DNA of 64,000 nucleotides, taken from NCBI GenBank assembly GCA_946403625.1, contig CAMJAP010000003.1:1-64000 (forward strand). The letters are read 5' to 3'. The position numbers and the translations under genes are program-made. Source of the DNA: an uncultured Lachnospiraceae bacterium. GTDB taxonomy: Bacteria; Bacillota; Clostridia; Lachnospirales; Lachnospiraceae. How positions within the stretch are numbered: position 1 is the first letter of the stretch; every line of letters starts with the position of its first letter. The notes below the pieces were generated by a model, which saw only the letters and a program-made list of their open reading frames with translations, had not been told where the DNA came from and made no database searches. Positions 28,741 to 36,965 of this stretch are shown here, piece after piece.

Positions 28741-29328
28741 ATGCTGTGGCTGATCGGCATATTAGCGACGGCAGTATGGCTGTACGTACTGCGCGTCATG
28801 GGCAAGGCGAAGCTTCCCGCCTGGCGTTTTTTCTGGGGCGGAGCAGGGCTTTTTATTCTCATGATGGTTTTTGTACGCCCGGTACTCACACAGCCCCTGG
28901 CGCAGGGAGTGTCTGCTCTGGCAGGCTTCTTCGGCAGGGCGACCGGCACGTTTACGCCGTATTTCAAGTATGGCACGATCTTTGTATATACTCCGGTCGG
29001 AGCGATGACACTGCAGATCGATATGGAATGCTCCGGTATTCTGGAGATCATGGCATTCATGTCCCTGCTGGTCTTTTTCGATGTATATAATCTGCAGGAA
29101 AAGATCCTGGTATCGCTGCTCGGCATTTTTTACATCCTGGTCGCCAATGCGATGCGTATCATCCTGATCTGCGAGATCATCCATATGGGCGGCAGCGGAT
29201 ATTATTTTATGGCACATACCTACATCGGTCGTATTTTCTTCTATGTGCTTTCGGTACTGTTGTATTTCTATGTATTTACCAAACCGCATATCATCAAGAT
29301 GCGTGTCGGCAATTTCAAGTATGATTAA
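28741..29328 (+). CDS. xrtG: Exosortase family protein XrtG
   Basis: This 195-residue polytopic membrane protein carries the exosortase triad: Cys97 in MECSGILE, Arg139 in ANAMRIILI and His159 in MAHTYIGR, each next to or inside membrane helices. Exosortases recognise a C-terminal signal of the target, cut it and are thought to pass the protein to another acceptor. XrtG is the Gram-positive branch, known for co-occurring with a GT2 glycosyltransferase and a PTPS-related protein, both found here downstream. The gene sits between its probable substrate (2-base gap) and the glycosyltransferase. Confidence 0.9.
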   Translation: MLWLIGILATAVWLYVLRVMGKAKLPAWRFFWGGAGLFILMMVFVRPVLTQPLAQGVSALAGFFGRATGTFTPYFKYGTIFVYTPVGAMTLQIDMECSGILEIMAFMSLLVFFDVYNLQEKILVSLLGIFYILVANAMRIILICEIIHMGGSGYYFMAHTYIGRIFFYVLSVLLYFYVFTKPHIIKMRVGNFKYD

Positions 29329-29340
29329 GAGGTGCGGAAT

Positions 29341-30714
29341 ATGCTGAATCGATTTTTACATTCTTTCATATTCTGGGGCGCATGGATCATTATTCCGGTC
29401 CTGATGGAAACCGTACCGGCGATCGGCGGTTTCTTTCTGTTGCTGTTCCGCAGAGCCAAGGCGGGCAAAAAGATCGTTAAGCCCAAGGTATATCCCGAGA
29501 TCTCCATCATCATTCCGGTCTACAATTCCGCGCAGACTTTGTATAACTGTATCCGGTCCATCAAGATCAGTACCTATGATTCCAGCAAGATCCGCATCTT
29601 TCTGGTCAATAACCAGGGCAAGGATAACAGTTTCGAGATCTTTCAGCGGTGCCAGCTGGCATTCCCGGAACTGCATATGCAGTGGCTGAATGCGCAGCAG
29701 GGCAAATCGCGTGCCCTCAATCTGGCGCTTTACAACAGTGAAGGAAAATACATCATCAATCTGGACAGCGACGGTATCCTGGAGCCACACGCATTGCAGA
29801 ACCTGGTGGATAAGTTTGAGAACCGGCAGGACTTAAACTGTATGACCGGTGCGGTATTGATCGAGCCCAGACTGATCGATCAGTACGAGCATTTCTTCCC
29901 GCGACTGCTGCGGGAACTGGAGTTTATGGAATATGCCCAGGCGTTTCTGGCCGGCCGCAGTTATGCATCGGAGCTGAACAAAGTATATACGCTGTCCGGT
30001 GCGTTTTCGGCATTCCGTAAATCCGCGATCCTCAAATCCCGTATGTACAATACCAACACGATCTGCGAGGATACCCACATCACTTTCCAGATGCGCTACC
30101 TGCAGAAAGAACGCGTGGAGATCTGCGAGAACGCTTTGTTCTATGTGGATCCGATCGAGGGCATCAACAAACTGTATACGCAGAGACAGCGCTGGCAGCG
30201 AGGCAGTCTGGAAGTAGCCAAGCAGTTTTTGAATAAGAAGAACGATTTCGGCCGCAGTTTTCTGGACGTCAATGTGCACACGCTTTTGTACGATCACACC
30301 TTTGCGTTCCCGCGTGCCATCTGGTATCTGGCCCTTTTGTGTCTGCTGTTTATGAACTATTCGTCCAAGATGATCATCCTGTCCACGGCATTCATCTTCC
30401 TGACGTATATCATTGTCGGGTTTATGTATTTCGGAACGGTGTTGTATTTCTTCCGGGAGTTTCCGGATCTGAAGAGCTACTACGCCGGACACTGGTGGGT
30501 GGTCATACTGTTGCCGTTCTTTAATTTTGCGGTATTCTTTATCCGCCTGGCAGGTATTGTAAACAGTATCGGAACGGACAGTGCCTGGAAGACACGCAAC
30601 CTGACCGAAGAAGGACAGGCATTTGCGGCGGTGGTGAAAGACGATCTTTCCAAACCGGCCGACTGGCTGCGGCAGTTACGGGAATGGGTGAACAAACCGG
30701 AGGAGGCTGAGTAA
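29341..30714 (+). CDS. XrtG-associated family 2 glycosyltransferase
   Basis: The ATG at 29341 follows TAAGAGG; a GTG at 29332 is in frame but overlaps that site. The 457-residue protein has an N-terminal membrane helix, a GT-A domain (about 52-290) with ISIIIPVYNSAQTL, the DxD-type motif INLDSDG, the acceptor-site block CEDTHITFQMRYL (ED) and QRQRW (QxxRW), and about three C-terminal membrane helices. This is the layout of processive polysaccharide synthases. It fits the glycosyltransferase family that accompanies XrtG. It might make the glycan to which the sorted protein is joined, which is inference. Confidence 0.88.
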   Translation: MLNRFLHSFIFWGAWIIIPVLMETVPAIGGFFLLLFRRAKAGKKIVKPKVYPEISIIIPVYNSAQTLYNCIRSIKISTYDSSKIRIFLVNNQGKDNSFEIFQRCQLAFPELHMQWLNAQQGKSRALNLALYNSEGKYIINLDSDGILEPHALQNLVDKFENRQDLNCMTGAVLIEPRLIDQYEHFFPRLLRELEFMEYAQAFLAGRSYASELNKVYTLSGAFSAFRKSAILKSRMYNTNTICEDTHITFQMRYLQKERVEICENALFYVDPIEGINKLYTQRQRWQRGSLEVAKQFLNKKNDFGRSFLDVNVHTLLYDHTFAFPRAIWYLALLCLLFMNYSSKMIILSTAFIFLTYIIVGFMYFGTVLYFFREFPDLKSYYAGHWWVVILLPFFNFAVFFIRLAGIVNSIGTDSAWKTRNLTEEGQAFAAVVKDDLSKPADWLRQLREWVNKPEEAE

Positions 30715-30722
30715 CAGAGCGT

Positions 30723-31805
30723 ATGAAAGATTGGATCAGAAAACATTATTTTGCGACCGTAGCGGTGATCGCCTGTCTGATCGGACTGGTGTTGCTGTTT
30801 ATGTTCTGGCGGTTTATGGATCAATATGAAGAAGGCGTTCTGGAAGTCTGTGCGGAGGGACAGGATGCCTATGTACAGCTGGTGCTGGATCAGATCTATA
30901 TCCGCGATAACCGTTCGGATGCTTCGATCATCAAAGACATCCTGGGCAGTCTGGATGCGTCCACGAACAAGTACTGGACCTTCTCCAAAGAGGAAACCAT
31001 GCTCTTTGTAAAGGATGTTTCGGAAACCAATAAGTACAAGGGCTTTACCACGGCAACCTATTACATTTCCGAGAGTGCTTCGGAGTTTTTGAAAAATCTG
31101 CGGCTCAATTCCGTAACCCACGGCCGTATCACGATCGAGGATCGCAAGTATGTGGCCAGCGGTGTGATCTTTGAATACAACAATGCGGAATATCGTTTGT
31201 GCCTGCTGTCCAACGAAGAAGTTTTCCTGGATAACAACGCATTCCTCGGCGGCCGCATCAACATTTCCCTTTGCTATGCACTGGCGATCACGGTACTGGT
31301 AGTCGGCGCGATGCTCTTTGCACACCGCATCGGACGGCTGCGTGCAGAGATCGTCGATAAGGATGCGATGATGGTGGAACTGAATGCCAGCGTTGCCAAA
31401 CTGAACGAAAAACTGCTGGTCAAATCCACCTACGATATGCGCCGGACATTGTTCCAGGAAAGTATGCTGTATGATTTTCTGGATCGTATCGTACGCAAAA
31501 ATGTATGGCCCATTTCTTTTGCACTGATGAACTGCGCGAATGAAGGAACTTTTCTGGAACAGGCGCAGCTGGTGCTGGACCGCAGTGTATTGCGATTCCG
31601 GCTCACCGGTGATCAGGCCTATACGAATGCGGCGGTTTCCGGACAGATCCTGTTGGTATTTTTGAACTGTGACCAGAGGAAGGCGTTTACCTATCTGCGA
31701 CCGCTCTTAAATGTTTCCGTAACGGTTCGGACCGTGGAAGAATGGCAGCCGGATCGGGGAGACATTCACAAGTTTTTGGAAGATATGAGGAGTAAGAATC
31801 AATGA
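30723..31805 (+). CDS. Two-helix membrane sensor with degenerate GGDEF-like domain
   Basis: The 360-residue protein has membrane helices at about 12-32 and 182-204 with a ~145-residue extracellular sensor region between them, then a coiled stretch and a C-terminal domain. That domain follows the order of a GGDEF fold (WPISFALMNCA, then VLDRSVLRFRLTGDQAY, then GQILLVFLNCD), but the metal-binding Asp and the GG[DE]EF signature are gone. If homologous, it is an inactive, possibly c-di-GMP-binding or purely structural version. It overlaps the next gene by ATGA. The ribosome site is weak. The domain assignment is tentative; the membrane topology is clear. Confidence 0.6.
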   Translation: MKDWIRKHYFATVAVIACLIGLVLLFMFWRFMDQYEEGVLEVCAEGQDAYVQLVLDQIYIRDNRSDASIIKDILGSLDASTNKYWTFSKEETMLFVKDVSETNKYKGFTTATYYISESASEFLKNLRLNSVTHGRITIEDRKYVASGVIFEYNNAEYRLCLLSNEEVFLDNNAFLGGRINISLCYALAITVLVVGAMLFAHRIGRLRAEIVDKDAMMVELNASVAKLNEKLLVKSTYDMRRTLFQESMLYDFLDRIVRKNVWPISFALMNCANEGTFLEQAQLVLDRSVLRFRLTGDQAYTNAAVSGQILLVFLNCDQRKAFTYLRPLLNVSVTVRTVEEWQPDRGDIHKFLEDMRSKNQ

Positions 31806-32281
31806 AAAATCTGGAAAACCGGCTCTTTCATGAATACCGCCTGAAGTTCTACTTAAACGGCAATCATTATCTGATGTTTGATAATACCCGTGGGGAAACG
31901 CATCCGCACACCTGGGAATTTACGCTCAATATCCTGGTGGGACGGGAGACCTTTGTGGAGTTCAATCAATACGAGCGCACCATCGAACAGCTGCTAGCGC
32001 CGTATCAGAACAAAGTGCTCAACGAAGTGGATCCCTTTGATGCCATCGTTCCGACCCTGGAAAACCTGGTGGAGTATTTCGGCATCCGGGCACAGGAACT
32101 GGTGAAAGCCATCGGCGGGCGTGTGCTTTCGATCGAAGGCAGCGAGACACCGACCCGCAGCTATGTCATCAATTTCAACGATGCTTTTGACAGTTTTGAA
32201 ATGGAAGCCTATACCGAAGAAGTAAAACGCAGTGTGATCGATGCAGTACTGGATGATATCTTGGAGGATATTAAGAGTTGA
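31802..32281 (+). CDS. 6-pyruvoyl-tetrahydropterin synthase-related protein, second of two
   Basis: The 159 residues follow the PTPS fold: the N-terminal strand EYRLKFYLNGNHYL with His22, then His34 and His36 in THPHTWEF (putative zinc ligands), VEFNQYERTIEQLL, and VDPFDAIVPTLENLVEYF matching the PTxExLA-type block. The catalytic Cys is absent. An XrtG-linked PTPS-related family is known and this gene fits it. GAGGAG precedes the ATG, which overlaps the previous stop (ATGA); its own stop overlaps the next start (TTGA). It is soluble; the function is unknown. Confidence 0.78.
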   Translation: MKNLENRLFHEYRLKFYLNGNHYLMFDNTRGETHPHTWEFTLNILVGRETFVEFNQYERTIEQLLAPYQNKVLNEVDPFDAIVPTLENLVEYFGIRAQELVKAIGGRVLSIEGSETPTRSYVINFNDAFDSFEMEAYTEEVKRSVIDAVLDDILEDIKS

Positions 32282-34755
32282 AAACGGCGCTTAAAAAAAT
32301 CTGGCCGTTATTGGTAGTGGCGGGTTACGGAGTGCTTGCATGGATCCTGATGCAGGTGATCTCGCGCAGCGGACTTTATCCGGCCGGCGCGGATGTGATG
32401 ACACATCTGTACAAGGCGGATCTGATCCTGCGCAGTGCAAAAGCCGGCGATCTGTTCCCCGCATACGATCCGATGTGGTACAACGGTGTGGAAGTGCTTC
32501 GTTTCTGGGCACCGCTTTCTTACTATGTGCTGGCGCTGTGCGAGGGGCTGGCATCGGGCAATCCCTTCGGCGGATATATCCTGTTCTGCGGTCTGGTTTT
32601 TTGGGCAGGTGCGGTTTCGTTCTTTTTCGTGGCATGCAAAAAAGATATGGCACTTCCCGGAGCGTTTCTTGCACCGGTATGGATGCTGCTGCCGGGCAAT
32701 CTGCTGTTGTTCTACGGAGAAGGCAATCTGGCGAGAGCCTTCGGTCTGGTGCTGCTGCCGTGGCTTTTGTATATCCTGGAAAAATACCTGCAGGAAGGAA
32801 AGAAACGGCAGTTGTTGCTCGCGGCAGTGCTGCTGTTCACGCTCATCTTTACCGATCACGATCTGTCGGTGATGACATCCGTTGCATTCACACTGTACCT
32901 GATCGTCTATGCAAAGTTAAACGGCGGATGGATCCGTCTGGCGCAGGTGGTGCTTATGATGCTGGGGATCTTTTTGCTGACGGGCCTGTGGCTGCTGCCG
33001 TATCTGTGCGGACGGCAGATCCCGACGGACCTGGCCGAAACCATGTCGGATGCCTTTTACAGCGGTTTTCAATCCCTCAATCCGTTTGTGCGCAAGGAAG
33101 TGGATCTGTATCTTCCGTACTTCGGACTGGCGGCGTTTCTGGCCCTGCTCTTCGGACTGTTGTGCTCGGACCGCAGGAGCATTCCGGCCTTTGCCGTCGG
33201 ACTGTTATTGTTCTTTGCGACCACGCGCAGTGCTTATCAGGTGTTAAAGATCTTTTCGGGAAACCATTATCTGCATATGCTGCAGTATGTACCGGTCGCC
33301 ATGTGTCTTTTGATCTACGGAATGCTCTCGTGGAAACGTTGCAAATGGCAGGTACGTGCAACGGTCTGCATATTGTTGTTCCTGGATTGTCTGCCGTCCT
33401 TTCCGTTGTTTGCCGGCGATATGGATCACGATCCGGCGGAACGCCGTTTTGCGGCAGAGGAAAAGGAACTGCTTTTGGATACCGCCAAGCAGATCACGGT
33501 ACAGAGACTGGCCTTTCTGGACCTGGGGGATCTGGCATCGGACGGCAGCTGGATGGTGAATGTTTATGATGTGCCCCTGGCGGGCAGTTACGGATCGGAC
33601 ATTACCTGTGCGGCAACGACCTACAATATCACGCAGCTGGACCGTGCGTATGCCGGCGGAAACTTTAAGTATCTCTTCGACCGCATCCTGGAACTGGGCA
33701 ATGACAGTGTGCTGCTGCAGATGAAGCACGTGGACTGGAACGAAGAGGCCATCTCCGAACTGGATGCGGCGGCAGCACTGTCCGGGTATCATCTGGCGGA
33801 TGCCAACGAACGGTATCGTCTGTATCATAGGGATGTGCGCGGGGCGTTCGGTTTGGTGAGTAAGTTCGGTGCCATCGGCATCGGCAGCGGTGCGGGGCAG
33901 ATCTCGCTGGATTTCCCGACGGTAGAGGAAGTGACCTCGACCAATATCAACGATTATACTTATGAAGAACTCTCGCAGTACCAGACCGTATACCTGAACG
34001 GCTTTACCTATACGGATAAGGTTGCGGCGGAAGCAATGCTCTTAAAACTGGCGCAGAACGGTACCCGTATCGTATTGCTGGCCGACGGTATCCCGCAGGA
34101 TCCCGATACCAAGGCAAGAGAGTTTTTGGGCGTACATTCGCAGGAAGTGGTCTTTTCCAACGGCTATCCGGAACTGATCACCGAAAATTACGGGATCATC
34201 AATACGGATCTGTTTGCGGCAGGGCATGCACAGTGGCGTACAGTATATGTGACCGGTCTCAACAAAGTGCTGGGCTATACGGAAGAAGACAATATTGAAC
34301 TGCCGTTTTACGGAACGGTGCGGGATCCGAACATCTATGTGCTGGCGATCAACCTGACTTATCATTATGCACTGACCAAGGATCCGTCCCTGGAAGACCT
34401 GCTGTATGAGATCTTCTGTATGGAGATCGGAGAGATGCCGGATCGTCGTCTGGTGGATGTGGATGTGGAGTACGGAAAGGACAGCATTACGATCCGTACG
34501 GATGCCGACGATGTGGATACCACCTTGTCCGTACCGGGCAGTTTCGTGCTGCCGGAAGGCGCAAGAGAGCGTAACCGTCTGCTGCATGTGGATGCCGGCG
34601 AGACGGTGATCACCTTCGGACGACCGTATTTTGCAGGCGGCCTGGCGATGACGATCGGCGGTGTGATCCTGCTGCTTCTGACTTTTGTATTCGGAGCAAA
34701 GGCGGATCGAAAATGGAGACAGTATCAGGAAGAGAAAGAGGGGGCGAAGGCGTGA
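32278..34755 (+). CDS. Large polytopic membrane protein, PTPS_related (PF10131-like)/GT-C type
   Basis: The start is a TTG overlapping the previous stop, with GGAGG about ten bases upstream. The 825 residues begin with an N-terminal helix and the block GADVMTHLYKADLILRS...GDLFPAYDPMWYNG, the usual opening of this family, then about ten membrane segments to residue 390. A long extracellular domain (about 390-780) follows, then one more helix (AMTIGGVILLLLTFVFG) and a charged tail. The topology and the acidic first loop resemble GT-C glycosyltransferases that use lipid-linked sugars. The family is recorded as a neighbour of XrtG systems, without assigned function. Confidence 0.75.
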   Translation: MKTALKKIWPLLVVAGYGVLAWILMQVISRSGLYPAGADVMTHLYKADLILRSAKAGDLFPAYDPMWYNGVEVLRFWAPLSYYVLALCEGLASGNPFGGYILFCGLVFWAGAVSFFFVACKKDMALPGAFLAPVWMLLPGNLLLFYGEGNLARAFGLVLLPWLLYILEKYLQEGKKRQLLLAAVLLFTLIFTDHDLSVMTSVAFTLYLIVYAKLNGGWIRLAQVVLMMLGIFLLTGLWLLPYLCGRQIPTDLAETMSDAFYSGFQSLNPFVRKEVDLYLPYFGLAAFLALLFGLLCSDRRSIPAFAVGLLLFFATTRSAYQVLKIFSGNHYLHMLQYVPVAMCLLIYGMLSWKRCKWQVRATVCILLFLDCLPSFPLFAGDMDHDPAERRFAAEEKELLLDTAKQITVQRLAFLDLGDLASDGSWMVNVYDVPLAGSYGSDITCAATTYNITQLDRAYAGGNFKYLFDRILELGNDSVLLQMKHVDWNEEAISELDAAAALSGYHLADANERYRLYHRDVRGAFGLVSKFGAIGIGSGAGQISLDFPTVEEVTSTNINDYTYEELSQYQTVYLNGFTYTDKVAAEAMLLKLAQNGTRIVLLADGIPQDPDTKAREFLGVHSQEVVFSNGYPELITENYGIINTDLFAAGHAQWRTVYVTGLNKVLGYTEEDNIELPFYGTVRDPNIYVLAINLTYHYALTKDPSLEDLLYEIFCMEIGEMPDRRLVDVDVEYGKDSITIRTDADDVDTTLSVPGSFVLPEGARERNRLLHVDAGETVITFGRPYFAGGLAMTIGGVILLLLTFVFGAKADRKWRQYQEEKEGAKA

Positions 34756-36929
34756 AGCAAAAGCGTTTTGCCAAAAGCATATCAGCAGTGCTCACCGGTG
34801 TGTTCCTGGCGGGATGCAGTGCGCCCTGGATGGTGCCGGAGGAGAGCGGTAATGCGGACCTGATCCCGGGACCGGTACAGGCGATCGATCACGATACACA
34901 GACCGGTGTGGATTATGCGTTCCGCTGCGGAGAGCAGTATCTGGAGATTTATGACGGCGAGAAATTTCAGCCGGTCTATCTGAACGGTGTGAATATCGGA
35001 TCGGGTTATCCCGGGTATTTTCCGGGAGAACTGGCAATCCCGGAAGAGACCTATTTGCGCTGGTTTCAGGAGATCTCGGAGATGAATTGCAATACGATCC
35101 GTATCTACACGACCATGATGCCTTCGTTCTACAATGCGTTTTACAGTTACAACTATACGGCGGATGCGGATCACAAACTGTATCTGTTGATGGGCGTCTG
35201 GTATGATGAGGATCAGATGGAAGCAACGGGAGATGCCTACGATCTGCTGGAAGGCGCGATCGGAGAAGCGCGGGAACAGATCGACATCATCCACGGAAAC
35301 GGTGAGATCGAAGAACGGCCCGGCAGAGCCTACGGCGTTTACACCAAAGATATCTCAGAATATGTACTGGGGTGGATCCTGGGGATCGAGTCGGATGCCT
35401 ATCTGGTGGGGACCACCAATGAGCTGCACCCGGATATCACGGGGTATGACGGAGAGTACCTGTATACGCAGGGGGAAGAGATTCAGGCCTTTGATGCGTT
35501 TTTGTGCGAACTCGGCGACGAGGTGATCGCTTATGAGACCAAACAGTACGGGATGCAACGGCCGGTCAGCTGGACCAACTGGCCAACGGCAGATGCCCTG
35601 TCCCATCCGTCCGAACCGGCACCGGACAAAGAAGATGCCGTGACGATCAATGTGGAACGTTTCAAGACCAAAGCCAATTTTGCGCCGGGGATCTTTGCTT
35701 CCTATCATGTCTATCCGTATTATCCGGATTTTATGTATCTGGATGTTTCTTACAATACCTATCAGGATAAGGATGGAGTGATCAATACGTATGAGGCGTA
35801 TTTAAAAGACCTGCGTGCGATCCACAACGTACCGGTACTGGTTGCGGAATTCGGTGTGCCGTCCTCACGCGGCTGTACGCACATCAATCCCTATACCGGC
35901 CTGGATCAGGGACATCATACCGAAAAGGAGCAGGGCTGGTGTCTGGATGCGATGGCAAGGGATATCTATAATAATGGCTATGCCGGCGGGCTGGTCTTTG
36001 CATGGCAGGATGAGTGGTTTAAGCGTACATGGAACACCATGGATTATACCGACCCGGACCGCAGGGCATTCTGGAACGATCTGCAGACCAGCGAGCAGAA
36101 TTTCGGCCTGGTGGAATTTATCCCCGGGGACGGCAGCCGGCAACTGGACGGAGATCTTTCGGAATGGGAAGACAGTGAGCTGATCGCGGAAGAAAACGGA
36201 CTCCGGCTCTATGCGGCAACGGATGCCAGATATCTGTGGCTGGCAGTGGAATCGGACAGCTGTGATCTGCAAAAAGAGCAGGTGCTGATCCCCTTTGATA
36301 TCACGCCGATGTCCGGAGCGCTGCATTATGAGAATAACGAGTTTGAGCGCCCGGTGGATTTTGTGGCGGATCTGAACGGACCGGAAGAAGGCAGTGTGAA
36401 CCGTCTGCTGGTGCATCAATACTATGACCGCTATGCCTTCTTTTATCAAAAGTACGATAATGTGCTGGATGTGACCGGCTACGATGATCCGCAGAACGAG
36501 ACCTTCGGACCGATCCTGCTTTCACTCAACAAAGCCTTTACCCAGCCGGAAACCGGGGAAACCTTCGATGCACTCAAATATGACACCGGTGAATTGCGCT
36601 GCGGTATGGGCGTGCCGGATACGGAATCGTATGATTCGCTGGCGGATCTGTGTTACGGGGAGAACTGCCTGGAACTGCGTCTGCCGTGGGAGATCCTCAA
36701 TTTCCGCGACCCGAGTACCAAAGAGATCGAGGACGATTTCTGGCAGAGAGGCGAATTGTGCGGCAGGGATATTTCGGAAATCTGGTTTGGGGTTAAGTGT
36801 GGAAAAGATCAGATAAATATGGTATCATACACCTGGGCTGACTGGGATCATGTGGAATTTACGGAGCGACGCAAGGATTCGTACTGGATCCTGCAGGGCT
36901 GTTTCGGAGAACTCAGTCTGGCGGAATAA
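34752..36929 (+). CDS. Glycosidase-like lipoprotein of the exosortase locus
   Basis: A GTG start overlaps the previous stop (GTGA) with a GAGGGGG ribosome site. The lipobox LAGC has Cys22. Residues about 70-460 look like a GH5/GH2-type TIM barrel (VYLNGVNIGSG, NTIRIYTTMMP) with a likely nucleophile Glu near 365 in LVAEFGVPSSRG, followed by GGLVFAWQDEWFKRTWNT. From about 472 a second domain starts with LDGDLSEWED, the same DG-x-[DE]W signature as in the surface protein at 27018, and runs to the C terminus (725). It is probably a membrane-anchored outer enzyme that trims or transfers glycan. The activity is not proven. Confidence 0.75.
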   Translation: MKQKRFAKSISAVLTGVFLAGCSAPWMVPEESGNADLIPGPVQAIDHDTQTGVDYAFRCGEQYLEIYDGEKFQPVYLNGVNIGSGYPGYFPGELAIPEETYLRWFQEISEMNCNTIRIYTTMMPSFYNAFYSYNYTADADHKLYLLMGVWYDEDQMEATGDAYDLLEGAIGEAREQIDIIHGNGEIEERPGRAYGVYTKDISEYVLGWILGIESDAYLVGTTNELHPDITGYDGEYLYTQGEEIQAFDAFLCELGDEVIAYETKQYGMQRPVSWTNWPTADALSHPSEPAPDKEDAVTINVERFKTKANFAPGIFASYHVYPYYPDFMYLDVSYNTYQDKDGVINTYEAYLKDLRAIHNVPVLVAEFGVPSSRGCTHINPYTGLDQGHHTEKEQGWCLDAMARDIYNNGYAGGLVFAWQDEWFKRTWNTMDYTDPDRRAFWNDLQTSEQNFGLVEFIPGDGSRQLDGDLSEWEDSELIAEENGLRLYAATDARYLWLAVESDSCDLQKEQVLIPFDITPMSGALHYENNEFERPVDFVADLNGPEEGSVNRLLVHQYYDRYAFFYQKYDNVLDVTGYDDPQNETFGPILLSLNKAFTQPETGETFDALKYDTGELRCGMGVPDTESYDSLADLCYGENCLELRLPWEILNFRDPSTKEIEDDFWQRGELCGRDISEIWFGVKCGKDQINMVSYTWADWDHVEFTERRKDSYWILQGCFGELSLAE

Positions 36930-36965
36930 TGTTTGGAACAGTTTGGTTTTCGGAGGGGGAAAACT

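Noticed and set aside
26392-32281. Queuosine biosynthesis as the role of the QueD-like genes
   Set aside because: No queC, queE or queF is present, the catalytic Cys is missing in both, and the context is a surface-glycan locus.
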